A stretch of 64,000 bases of DNA, taken from positions 142,455,025 to 142,519,024 of the forward strand of contig CM060962.1 in assembly GCA_030765045.1 (NCBI GenBank), read 5' to 3'. The first letter of the stretch is position 1, and every line of letters begins with the position of its first letter. The position numbers and the translations under genes are program-made. The stretch comes from Tenodera sinensis. Its lineage: Eukaryota; Arthropoda; Insecta; Mantodea; Mantidae. Of the stretch, positions 22,380 to 32,409 are shown in pieces. The notes beneath the pieces were generated by a model that had not been told where the DNA came from, did not search any database, and saw nothing but the letters and a program-made list of their open reading frames with translations.

Positions 22380-24426
22380 TATGAGCTCACGGAGTTAGAG
22401 TAGAGTTCCTTAGCCGTTTGAAGCACCGCGAGGTGCTTCTTCACAGCGGAAATCCCGGGTTTGTTGAAGGTTTCCCTGCAGCGTCGTAGTATTGGGAGGG
22501 AACGCTGAACTAAGTCGGCGAACCAGGTTGCCAACTCGATGAATTCAGCCATCTCCTCGGAAGCGAATGTGTCCCCTAAGGTTGGTTCCGGGATGTTTTG
22601 TTGAGGCACTGCTGCCTCGTGGTTGGTTGAGCCAGTCCGCTGGGACGGGCTAGCATTGGCTGTCTCTGCCGCTTGCTGATTGGTTGACGCAGCTTGAGCT
22701 GTGGGTACTGGTGGTGGGGAGAGTTTTCCAACAGTTTTGTTGGAATCCTTCGCCACAGTAAGTTTTTCTGTGTTTTTCACCACAGAGGCTTTCTTCTTCC
22801 CCTTCTTGGGAGGACGTTTTTCCTTAGGAGCAGTGCTGGGTGTTGGAACAGGCTTTGTGCTCGCAACCTGGGGTGGGACACTTTCCGGGACTGGCGTTGT
22901 CATCGACTTGGCAACCTGGTCGCTAGGGGTTACTTCCGCGGCCTCGGCCTGCGCGAGGGCACCTTCGTGTCTCGCCAGGGCCGTGGCGAAAGAGACCCCT
23001 GTTCTGACTTCAGTGTCAGCCTTGCCCTGTCTGCCTTGCATTATCGCAAGTCTCCTAGGGCACCCGCGATAGATCCTATGTGGCATCCATCGCAGTTGGC
23101 GCACCTTCGTTCTTCTTTTGGTACCGGGCAAGCCTTTACCAGGTGCTCGCCCGCACAACGGAGACACTTGAGAGTCCTCTCACAGGCAAAGCTTGAGTGG
23201 TGGAAACCCAGGCATTTATAGCACTGGGCTGGCCCCTCCCTGCCGTGATAAGGCTCAATCGTGACCCGTGTATAGTACAGGCAAGTCACCTCGTCAATCT
23301 TAGGGGTTCCCTCCCCTTGTTTCTCTACGGTTACTAGGAATAGTGGTAGGGGTACCTTTGTGGGTTTCCCATCTTTCACCTTTGTAGTGGTGAGTTGCAC
23401 CACGGACCGCGGTTCGATTCCGTGTTCGTCCTTCAGGCCGGCACAGATATCCTGGGGGTCTGTCTCCGAATCGAGACCTCTAATTACCCTGCGGACCACG
23501 TGGGGTCGCTGTAGCGAATACGTGTGGAATTTTATTCCACTCGCTTTCAGCACTTCCTTTGCGGCCGCATGGTCTCCAGAGGTAGTGGTTCGGATAACAA
23601 CACGCCCTGGGTGTCGTGTTGCCTGGAATACCGCCTTTAACTTTCCCCTGAGTTCCTTCATCACCTTGATGTGATTAGGGAAGGGGTCAGACACAATTGG
23701 CGGAATGTTTCCCGCCTTTTGTGCGGCTTGGTGCTGGGGGGACGCTGCAGGTCCCGATGAAGGAGCGGGTCGCTCTGGGCTCGAACCAGAGGACCTTTTC
23801 CTGCGGCTTTGTACCAGTACAAAGCCATCGTCGTCCGGCAGTGCTGGAGTTGGTTTGACAGGAGCTGGCGGTGTTATAGGGGCGACAGTCCCTTGATTAA
23901 CAAGGCCCACGGCCTTTTTCACCTTCGGCCTACTCTTGGCCCTAGTAAGTGCCTTGGCTTTCGCCTTGGCGATGCTCACTCGGGGACCGGGTGAGGGGTT
24001 CGAGGTAGGTTTCGGGGGTGTCAATACCATGTCAGGTCTTACCTGCTTGCTGGTACTCGGTGTTTTAGTCAAGGTCGGTGCAGGTGCCATTCGGCTCCCC
24101 ACAGAGGGCCAGACGCCTTGCGGCGCGCCTATTGGGGTTCCAGCGAACCCCGGGTCCAGACCTGAGTCCAGACCCTTGGCTACAACCTTGTGGGGCTGCG
24201 GTCTCGTTAGTCTGTCAGTCGGTACCGAGTCTCCTCCGTCCGACATCTCCTTCTGGTTGGCTTGTGAAAGGGCTCGGCGAGCCTCTTTCACCAGACAGGC
24301 TAGTAGAGGGCCTAAGCCCGGTTCTGTGTTAGGACAGCTCCGGGAAAGCTGCCTCGGTGGATTCTCTTCTCTCTTCTTCAGTTTGGAGTGCCCTAAAATC
24401 TGCTTATCAGATCTCTTATAGGACAC
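22379..24426 (-). pseudogene. LINE ORF1: Gag-like RNA-binding protein, frameshifted
   Basis: The first frame (24426-23041) is rich in P, K and S. An RNA-recognition-like middle (IRTTTSGDHAAAKEVLKASG) leads to zinc knuckles: CYKCLGFHHSSFAC (CX2CX4HX4C), CLRCAGEHLVKAC, and a partial CANCDGCH. A single-base shift near 23070 moves the product into the frame 23167-22379, where YRGCPRRLAIM continues a normal Jockey-type ORF1 tail with a hydrophilic C-terminus. The start at 24426 is the first ATG with long coding. The product would bind LINE RNA. Confidence 0.85.
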
Positions 24427-24595
24427 TCCGCGATGAACTAGCGGCGCCCGGCCTGGCTATTACACTGTATGTAGTTGGCGCGGTGCGTAATGGCTGCTCC
24501 CTGGCGAGAGGTCACGCAGTTGGCTTCCCTTTTCTTCCAGTAGTCCAGCAGAGTGGTCGAGAGGTGTACACTATGCGAGCTCCAGGCACAAAGTG

Positions 24596-24905
24596 TAAAC
24601 TGAATCTAGGCTACTGATGTTGCGATATTTATACCTAGAGCGCGGCCGATAAGCACCGCCCACTTTTTTACCATTGGCCGAGCTCCGGCCGATGGAGGCA
24701 CGTGCGGAACCAATCAGGTGATTGCCGATGCTTCTCTGCACTGTGGAGGAGAGATATGCTGAATGACTGGTGTCCATGCTTTGCTGATTTGAAGGCCTTC
24801 ATCCCTGTTGAAGTTGTTTTTATTCGCTTTAATGTATAGAGCTTCTTTAATCACCCTATCGTAGTACCTAGAGGACTTTTCAAGAATTTTTGTAGAGGTG
24901 AATTT
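24596..24905 (-). pseudogene. PLE C-terminal coding end and 3' flank
   Basis: Minus strand: SRYYDRVIKEALYIKANKN and FNRDEGLQISKAW follow from 24880 to 24760, the conserved PLE tail (compare EIFMHKNSYNRKE at 31900). The remainder is PLE 3' flank continuing across the LINE into 19333. 5'-truncated at about 24905, where unrelated repetitive DNA begins. Confidence 0.65.
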
Positions 24906-25640
24906 GATTGACTGGCGTGACGGAAGATGTGGAAGAACTCGGCGAAAAGGTGGAAGACCTCTGCCAGCATGTGGACGTCAAAGTACTGGATGCCAGGGGC
25001 AGACGGAATAGCGCGGACCCGGGGAGGGAGCACCTAGTGGCCGAGGCGACAGTTGCGCCCGTTTCAGATGATATGAGGGAAGACGTGGAACAACTCGGCG
25101 AACTGATTGGCATGACGGAAGACGTGGAACAACTCGGCGAACTGATTGGCATGACGGAAGACGTGGAACAACTCGGCGAACTGATTGGCGTGACGGAAGA
25201 CGTGGAACAACTCGGCGAACTGACTGGCGTGACGGAAGACGTGGAAGAACTCGGCGAAAAGGTGGAAGACCTCTGCCAGCATGTGGACGTCGTGGAGGAC
25301 GACGAGGAACGTCTTGGCGCCCTGGTAGTAAGAGTTGACGAGAGCGTCAAAGTACTGGATGCCAGGGGCAGACGGAATAGCGCGGACCCGGGGAGGGAGC
25401 ACCTAGTGGCCGAGGCGACAGTTGCGCCCGTTTCAGATAACGAAAGTGTACGTCTCGGGGAAGACAAAGGGGCAGTTCAGGGACGTCGTCGAGGATCCTC
25501 TGGAGGAGTGTGTCGGGTACGTAACCAACCAGGATATGACGTGGAGGACGATCAGCAGGGAAGCGCACAAGCAAACGAGCAACACGCGAGAACCGACTTG
25601 GCGTGGGACATGGGGGAACCGTAAGAGCCATCCAATCACC
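24906..25640 (-). pseudogene. Possible Ty3-like RT remnant with minisatellite expansion
   Basis: In minus frames the segment gives LVNSYYQGAKTFLVVLHDVH, then MLAEVFHLFAEFFHVFRHA. These could be the Ty3-type YLDD and EEH-x2-HL-x2-VF regions, with the catalytic motif degraded to VLHDV. A 39-bp unit encoding FAELFHVFRHANQ is repeated about 4.5 times (25081-25260). A shorter copy of the same block (24930-25070) lacks about 54 bp covering the VLHDV motif. A 238-codon plus-strand frame spans the same DNA; I think it is antisense, but I cannot exclude the reverse. Confidence 0.4.
25081..25260. repeat. 39-bp minisatellite
   Basis: About 4.5 tandem copies of a 39-bp unit containing GACGTGGAACAACTCGGCGA, almost identical except for ATG/GTG and ATT/ACT changes. 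Being a multiple of three, it keeps both strands open. Confidence 0.95.
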
Positions 25641-25654
25641 TGACGCATAGTGCC

Positions 25655-26260
25655 GTGAACGGAAGAATGGCGGACATCATCGTGGTTAGCAGGATACAGG
25701 AGAGGCCGTGCCGAGCACGAGTGAACACGAGTGCAGCGGTGGACGTGACTCGCGCGGATGTGGCGGGGGTTGTTGCCGGACCCATCGGAAGCAAGGTGGC
25801 TGCGAAGGTGCGCCAGAGAGGTCGGCGGACATGGTACTCAGTGAATCGTTTCCAAGTGCGCAGGATGGCCCGTCAACACACCAGGAAGAAGGGCAACTGG
25901 ACGAGGGACCGTCAAGACCGGCGGTACTGTTGCAGAATTTCGAAGCAGGATGGCATACATCGTCCTACCCGAACCAAGGGACACTATCCAACAGCGATAC
26001 CTAGGATCGTGCCTCCTGGAGAAGAGGTTCGATGGGTTAGTCCACCGGTGCGCAAGGGAGATGCCGCAGTGATAGTGCTGGTCGGGACGACCAACTCTGA
26101 GGAGGGAGCAGTGTCACCCATCGCATTATTGTCGGCACTACCGCAAAGGAGCCGAAGGAAAGAGACAGAGATTGGCCGCATTGTTGGGGCACTTGCCGAA
26201 AGAGAGAAAAGGATAGAGGCTTCTGGAATCTTCTGCTTTGTATTTCACCGCAATAACTGA
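25655..26260 (+). other. Unrecognised GC-rich frame of 201 codons
   Basis: Arg-rich frame starting MNGRMADIIVVSR, with no domain I recognise. It is followed by an LTR-like block, and its base composition matches the minisatellite region to the left, so it may be part of the same retroelement. The minus strand is also partly open. I would not call this a gene. Confidence 0.2.
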
Positions 26261-26570
26261 ACTTTCCAGAATAGTGCCTGGGAGATATAAATAGCGGTAA
26301 AGTGCGACAGACAGGACAGACGTAAGTGAAGCGTTGAGTAGTCGAGCCGACGGAAAGAAGAGATGTATGTGAAGCGTTGAGGAGTCGTGCCGACGGAGAA
26401 GGGACAGTTGTTGTGTTACTAGTTCGGAGCCGTGCTGTTGGTGAATGGGAAAAGACTTTCTTACTGTTGCAACGAGTGTACAAAGTTACTGTTTACGGAA
26501 ATAAAAGTGTTTCTTTATCTAGACTACATCTGTCATCTTTACTTTACACCCAACCAAAAGTCACAATACT
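26220..26570 (+). repeat. LTR-like block with TATA and polyadenylation signals
   Basis: GATATAAATAG near 26285 and GGAAATAAAAGTG near 26498, about 210 bp apart, resemble promoter and poly(A) signals of an insect retroelement LTR. Two partial repeats of GTGAAGCGTTGAG(G/T)AGTCG lie between them. No partner LTR was found. The orientation implied (plus) conflicts with the minus-strand RT remnant, so the two may be unrelated. Confidence 0.4.
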
Positions 26571-26579
26571 ATTGCGAAG

Positions 26580-27985
26580 TTTGGTGAGAACATGAACAAT
26601 ATTATCAGAAATTTGGAGAATAAAGGAATTCTCATAAATTCTGAAAAAAGTCAATGGATAATTTTTAGAAAAGGAAGGAAAAAATTCAATAAGACACTTA
26701 GTGTGGGTAATCAAGAAATTGCTTCTAGCTCGAATATAACGTTCCTGGGAATGGTTTTAGATAGTAAATTATGCTGGAATCTTCATATAAATCAGACAGT
26801 AAGAAAATTAAACAATATATCCTATATTTTCAAATATATTTCTGGAAAGAAATGGGGAGCTCATCCTTATACTCTACGAATATTATATAACAATTTGATA
26901 AATTCTACATTGGAGTATGGAGCTATACTATTCGGCAGAATATCACGTAAAAGCGAAGATTTTTTGAGTTCATCATTGTATAAAATAATTAAACAATGTC
27001 TGGGCATTTCTGGAACACCCTCAAGAACTCTTACATTTAAAGAGTTTGGGATCATTCCGTTTAGATTAAAACAATTGCATCTAACTTGTAAATTTGTAGT
27101 TAAGTTGGGCTACTGCTTGGAAGATAAGCTTGTGGAGTCTCTGGATCAATTGTATTCATTTAATAATAGTAACATTTTAAATTACTTCAAGGAAAACTTC
27201 AGCATCATGTACATATGGATTCTATACAGAAAAATGGTTAAGAAAAACGGTAGTCCTAGACATCCTATATACTGTGTTCACTGGAATATACTTCATTTTC
27301 AGTTAGATGTTGATACAAATACTTTCATAAAAAATGTACACAATCCGGTACAATTATACAGAGAATTTACAGATACTTATCCGGTTAACACATTGGAATA
27401 TTTTTTTACTGATGGATCCAGAAATAGAGAAGGTGATGTTGGTGCAGCAGTTTATTTAAGCAAATCCAAAGATCATATTACTGTTAAAATGAGTGATGAA
27501 TTTTCAATTTATTTAGCTGAAGCTATTGCTATTAGAACTGCGATAAATTATATCACTACAAATAAGATAAAAATGAGCATAATTTTATCTGACTCCCTAA
27601 GTGTTTTGAATAAATTACATAATTTTGGACTTGCGTGTAATCAGAATTTAATTGAGATGGGAATAAAATTAAAAGTGTATTATGCCTATCAAGAAAATTG
27701 TCAAATTAAGTTTGTATGGGTTCCCGGTCACAAAAACATAGAAGGCAATATGAAAGCAGACATATTGGCCAAACAAGCAAGAAAGATAGAAGAAAAAATA
27801 AATGTACAATTACCACCTAAAGACATCTTGCATCATATTAAAAGTAAAACAACTTCACAATAGTTAAAGGAACATCCTGAAGACCATTGGATAAGTAACA
27901 AAAAATATAATCCTTAGTTCAAAAATACATACTATCCTAGACAAGACCTGTGCAACATAATCAAAATGAGGCTTAATATTGCAGT
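26580..27985 (+). pseudogene. LINE ORF2, C-terminal RT and RNase H part
   Basis: A 423-codon open frame (26592-27863). RT thumb-side motifs: INSEKSQWIIFRK and FLGMVLDSKLCWNLHI. RNase H: YFFTDGSRNREG, the conserved LAEAIAI, LSDSLSVL and WVPGHKNIEGNMKADILAK, so all four acidic positions appear present. This RT plus RNase H layout is that of I/R1/LOA-type LINEs rather than PLEs. After a stop at 27861 it continues as IIKMRLNI at about 27970 and is then cut by family B; the C-terminus resumes at 34075. The 5' part (endonuclease, RT palm) is missing. Confidence 0.75.
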
Positions 27986-28199
27986 ACCTGGGCGACAGAG
28001 CTTAGCTCAGCGTTTTTCGCCTCTGTTTTTGTGAAATCTTGTTTTTTTGTGGGAGAAGATACTTATTTAGATAAACCTGAAAGGCAAAACGTTAACTAAA
28101 TAAAACTACTTGTCGCAATTGTTAAGAGTAATGTCCGAGACACAAGGTATATAGAAATACATAAAAATATTTCATAAACACCATCATTTCAGCTGTAAA

Positions 28200-28640
28200 A
28201 CGTCTACTGCTGAACGCAGGCCTCCCCCATAGATATCCACCCAGTTTGACGTTTTCGTTGAGCATTTGTTCCTTTATGGAGTTCAGTTCTTTGCTGCTGT
28301 GATTGACTCCAGGACGTTAACACGTTGACCAAGGTCCTTCATACTTCCGTCGAGTTCTTCCATGGCTTCCTTAACCCCGGCCAGTCGCTCGTTAGTATTC
28401 TTCGATAGACCTGTCTTCATATTGGAATTCCCGTCATCTTTTCCGTTTCGGAGTTTACATTTTCAATTTGCCTTCCATTTTTGTTCCCATACTTTCTATT
28501 CCGTAGTTTACATTTTTCCAATTCGGTTTTCATATTTGTTTCCTCTGCCGCATTCCGGAATTCATTTCATTTCCCATTATGTCCATCTTGGCTAACATTT
28601 GTTTTATCAACTGTTCCATATCGTGCTTTTCGTCGCACTG
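28200..28640 (-). pseudogene. Coiled-coil protein remnant in family B
   Basis: The minus strand reads, in broken frames, MEQLIKQMLAKMDIMGNEMN, then SSKELNSIKEQMLNEN. The copy at 38215-38620 reads MDIMGKEMNSGMWQMKTKM and STKELNSMVEQMLEEKLKT. The pattern is heptad-like and charged, as in N-terminal coiled coils of arthropod retroelement Gags. Function unknown. Also present at 28190-28240 is CTGCTGAACGCAGGCCTCCC, a phrase widespread in insect repeats. Confidence 0.45.
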
Positions 28641-28739
28641 CGGTTACCTATTGTGATTCCTTTACTTTTTTAACTATTTCTTTATTTTTTATTAAAACAC
28701 CGGAGCGACACTAAGCAAAAGCAATGTTGAAGAATAACA

Positions 28740-29690
28740 AATACTACAGAAAGAAAAGCTGGTTGATAAAGCCATGTGAATCTACTACGCATTTATGTTT
28801 CAAACATATAGAAAAGTGTATGAATTGTTCGTATTTGTTCGTCGAAGCGGGAGTAGTGAAAGAAATGTGATTGTGTTTTACTAAAGAAAAATGAGTAGAA
28901 AAACCGTGTGAATACTGTACGTTGCACTTATATTCAAGTGTATGGAAAAATGTATGGATTGTTTGCAGAAGAAGGAGTAGTATGTTAGGTAAAAGAAAAG
29001 GGAGTAGAGAAAACCATGTGAACGTAATACATTGCGTGGTAAAATAGATTGCATAAAAACCTTTGCCATGAAAAAAATTAGATGTCACTTTTCATGGTGA
29101 TCGGTCAACCTGTTTTGGAATTTAATCACTCTTCAACATAAGATATGTAAAGGCCTTGGTATGTATGAAGTTGATAAACCATAGGGAATAACATGTTAAT
29201 TGTTACGTAAAACAAAAGTGAGTAGAGAAAGTAGTATGAATGTAATACGTTGTATTTGTTTCAAACATATGGCAAATTGTATGAATTATATGTTGAAGGG
29301 CGAATAGCGAAAGAAGACTGATTGTGTCTCGTAAAGGAAGAATTAGCAGAGGAAATCGTGTGAATGTAATACGCTGCATTTATATTTCAATCTTAGAATA
29401 TTATATGAGTTGTATGTTGAAGGGCAAACAGAGGATACATGAATGCGCTACGTAAAAGAAAAGCGAGTAGAAAACCATTTGAAAGTAATATATTGTGTAG
29501 TAAAATTGTTACCATAAAAACTCTACATGAAAAAAATACATATACGTGCCGAATTTCGCGGTGATCGGTTAAGCGGTTTTCGAGATTAACAGTTAAATAT
29601 ATACAAACATTCAAGTTGTATAGATGATATGAATTGTTTGTAGAAGAGTGAGTGGAGAAAGACATGTGAAGGTGTTACCTAAAAGTGAGT
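28740..29690. repeat. Irregular array of GAGTAGAGAAA-type monomers
   Basis: Diverged copies of a 100-150 bp motif containing AGTAGAGAAAACC, GTGTGAATGTAATACG and a following CATTT-ATTTCAAACATA phrase. Two points carry a GGTGATCGGT(T/C)AA segment (29096 and 29569), which recurs in the copy near 39655. Confidence 0.75.
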
Positions 29691-30395
29691 AGAGTAAACA
29701 CTGTGAATGTAACATGCAGCATTTCTATATCAAACATGCACAAAATTGTATGACTTATTTCTAGAAAAGTAGAGAAACAGTTATGAGTGTGTTACCCAAA
29801 AGCAAGTAGAGAAAACAGTATGATTGTAATACGTAGCATTTATATTTCAAACATGCACGAAATTGTATGACTTATTTGTAGAAGAGTGGGTAGAGAGAGA
29901 TGTGAATGTGTTACCTAAGAGTGAGTAGAGAAAACAGTATGAACATAATATGTAACATTTCTATTTCAAACATACAGAAAATTGCATGACTTCTTTATAG
30001 AAGAGTGAGTAGAGAAAGAGATGTGAACGTGATACCTAATAGTGAAAGGAGAAAACAGTGTGAATGTAGTAGCATTTCTATTTAAAACATACCGAACATG
30101 GTATGACTAATTTTAAAAGTGGGGATAAACGTGTTTTTTGGTGCAAAATCACGTTTTTATGGAAAATTGTTTATAGAAGGGTGAGTAGAGAATGAGATGT
30201 AAATGTGATACCTAAAAGTAAGTAGAAAAACCACTGTGAATGTAATATGCAGTATCTTTATTTCAAACATACAGAAAATTGCATGACTTATTTGTAGAAG
30301 AGTGAGTAGAGAAAGGTGTGAATGTATCACCTAATAGTGAGAGGAGAAAGCAGTGTGAACGTAATAGCACTTCTGTTTCAAACATACAGAACATG
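29690..30395. repeat. Left part of the higher-order satellite array
   Basis: Same modules as at 32410-33790: CTATTTCAAACATACAGAAA, GCATGACTTATTTGTAGAAG and AAAAGTGGGGATAAA-CGTG. Interrupted at 30396 by a PLE; the TSD ATACAGAACATG lies in the module. Confidence 0.85.
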
Positions 30396-30447
30396 TTAAG
30401 TAGATTTTCCGGGCTTGTAGGCCGTGGTCGAGTTGGATTGCCTTCCT

Positions 30448-30488
30448 CCGACGTTTCGCTGAAAACTGCGTCCAGCATCTTCAGGGTC
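30448..30488 (-). ncRNA. Hammerhead-like motif in left PLE arm
   Basis: Inverted copy of the motif at 32268-32302, reading leftward: CTGAAGA, a GCTG/CAGC stem, GAAACGTC. Confidence 0.55.
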
Positions 30489-30929
30489 AACCTCTGTTAT
30501 TTTGGTCTAACTTAGCGGCTGCACATAAACTAAAAATTCACTGCAAACTTTCATATTACTGATCATTTTTGTTTCTTATTAGTGTCCTTGGTAACATAAA
30601 TTTTTCACGATCGCTCGTTCTCATGAATACCAACATGAGATTATCGCTATCAAATCTTTTCTTAATAAATTGATCTCAAATTATATTTTCAAATGCCGGC
30701 AAATGGGACGTCTCTGATCCTGGTATAAAAGAGAAAGCTTCCCGTGTCTCGGGTTTTCTTCTCCCTCTTATTAGAGCCGGGAGCCAAGTTTTGCTTATCT
30801 GCTGTCTCTCTTCTTTTCGATTGTAGGAGTTTTTATGCATAAAAATCTCTATCGCTTCCCAAGTCAAGCGAGCCTGGTAGTGGCTTGTCCTTGAGAGTAC
30901 CTCCGTGTCTTTGTAGTTCACGTCACTGC

Positions 30930-32076
30930 CTAACCACAAGCTACTTCGAGTGGAACAACACTTTCTATGAACAGATAGACGGCGTTGCCATGGGCAGCCC
31001 TTTAAGCCCGGTAGTTGCAAATTTTTTCATGGAGAAGTTTGAGGAAGAAGCGCTAAGAAGCGCTACATATAAACAAAAAACCTGGCTTAGGTACATGGAC
31101 GGCACCTTCATTATCTGGAGCCCCGGGGAGGAAAAACTAGAAGCCTTTTTTCATCATCTAAATAGCCAAAACCGTGCCATACAGTTCACCATGGAAAAGG
31201 AAACAGACAACAGCCTTCCTTTCCTGGATGTCCTAGTGACAAGAGAAGCTGATTCACGTCTGGGTCACACAGTTTATCGCAAACCTACTCATACTGATAG
31301 GTACCTCCATAAAACCTCGAACCATCATCCAAGACAAAAATTGGGCGTAATCAAAACCCTTTCCGAACGGGCCAAAAAGATTTGTGAGCCACAAAAGCTG
31401 AATAAAGAAATCCGACATCTAAACAAGGCCCTCATCAGCAACGGTTATACACACAAGGAAATTACAAGAGGTCTCCATCCGAGGTACCCAACAGTCCAAA
31501 AAGACCGGTTGAAGCAAACCCTGAGTACCATCTATTTACCATACATCCATAAGGTAACAGACCGAATAGGAAGACTGCTGCAACAGTACAACATTAGGAC
31601 TATTTATAGGCCAACAAAGAAAATCAAAGATTTATTTAAATCCGTTAAGGATAAAAGACATCCACACTGCACAGTCGGTGTTTACAAAATACCATGTAGC
31701 TGTGGACAAGTATATATAGGCACCACCATGCGGAGTATCAGCACTCGACTAAAAGAACATGAAAGACAGCCGGTTGGGGCAGATGGACAAGTCAGCGGTG
31801 GCAGAACACTCTCTATTGTTCGGCCACGACGTGAACTACAAAGACACGGAGGTACTCTCAAGGACAAGCCACTACCAGGCTCGCTTGACTTGGGAAAGGA
31901 TAGAGATTTTTATGCATAAAAACTCCTACAATCGAAAAGAAGAGAGACAGCAGATAAGCAAAACTTGGCTCCCGGCTCTAATAAGAGGGAGAAGAAAACC
32001 CGAGACACGGGAAGCTTTCTCTTTTATACCAGGATCAGAGACGTCCCATTTGCCGGCATTTGAAAATATAATTTGA
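30930..32076 (+). pseudogene. PLE RT/GIY-YIG protein, truncated and mutated
   Basis: The frame begins inside the RT at YFEWNNTFYEQIDGVAMG, with GSPLSPVVANFFMEKFEEE, then LRYMDGTFIIW. In PLEs the last motif should carry two aspartates (Y-x-DD), so here the second is glycine and the RT should be dead. Next come LPFLDVLVTRE, YRKPTHTDRYLHK and HHPRQK, then the GIY-YIG endonuclease with CSCGQVYIGTTM and STRLKEHE. A shift near 31765 moves the C-terminus (DKSAVAEHS, NSYNRKEERQQISKTWLP) to the frame ending at 32076. The N-terminal RT fingers are missing because the inverted arm begins there. Confidence 0.9.
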
Positions 32077-32261
32077 GATCAATTTATTAAGAAAAGATTT
32101 GATAGCGATAATCTCATGTTGGTATTCATGAGAACGAGCGATCGTGAAAAATTTATGTTACCAAGGACACTAATAAGAAACAAAAATGATCAGTAATATG
32201 AAAGTTTGCAGTGAATTTTTAGTTTATGTGCAGCCGCTAAGTTAGACCAAAATAACAGAGG

Positions 32262-32310
32262 TTGACCCTGAAGATGCTGGACGCAGTTTTCAGCGAAACG
32301 TCGGAGGAAG
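32262..32310 (+). ncRNA. Hammerhead-like motif in right PLE arm
   Basis: CTGAAGA at 32268-32274, a short GCTG/CAGC stem II, GAAA at 32295-32298, CG, then TC. This fits CUGANGA - stem II - GAAA - minimal palindromic stem III - UH, the dimer-type hammerhead described in PLEs. Confidence 0.6.
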
Positions 32311-32409
32311 GCAATCCAACTCGACCACGGCCTACAAGCCCGGAAAATCTACTTAACATAGTTGATAATGCCGGCCGTGAAAGCCTCAGCACTTATAATA
32401 CAGAACATG

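Larger units (their letters stand above)
19334..24595 (-). mobile_element. Jockey-like non-LTR retrotransposon, near full length
   Basis: A 5.3-kb LINE with ORF1 (zinc-knuckle Gag-like) and ORF2 (endonuclease plus RT), flanked by a 12-bp duplication AACTGAATCTAG. The 3' end at 19334 shows short GTCTGGC-type repeats rather than poly(A). A second, 5'-truncated copy lies at 55987-57754. High similarity between copies suggests fairly recent activity of the family. GC content is clearly higher than in the neighbouring AT-rich repeats. Confidence 0.9.
30396..32397 (+). mobile_element. Penelope-like element with 529-bp inverted arms
   Basis: Flanked by the 12-bp duplication ATACAGAACATG (30384-30395 and 32398-32409). 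Left arm 30396-30924 and right arm 31828-32356 are inverted copies of exactly equal length, 529 bp. A 41-bp extension (32357-32397; contains GGCCGTGAAAGCCTCAGCAC) occurs on the right only. The element at 60020-61221 is a close relative with the same extension on the left. Both arms carry a hammerhead-like motif. Confidence 0.92.

Noticed and set aside
20035..24617. Many plus-strand frames across the LINE
   Set aside because: They are antisense to the endonuclease, RT and Gag-like proteins, which show proper motifs on the minus strand.
24908..25624. A 238-codon acidic repeat protein on the plus strand
   Set aside because: The other strand gives RT-like words and the openness follows from a 39-bp repeat; kept only as a finding, not as a gene.
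28362..28714. Phe/Ser-rich plus-strand frames
   Set aside because: They are antisense to the coiled-coil remnant in family B.
30676..31020. 114-codon minus frame starting MQLPGLKGC
   Set aside because: It is the inverted PLE arm, mirroring the C-terminus at 31.8-32.1 kb, with an artificial start.
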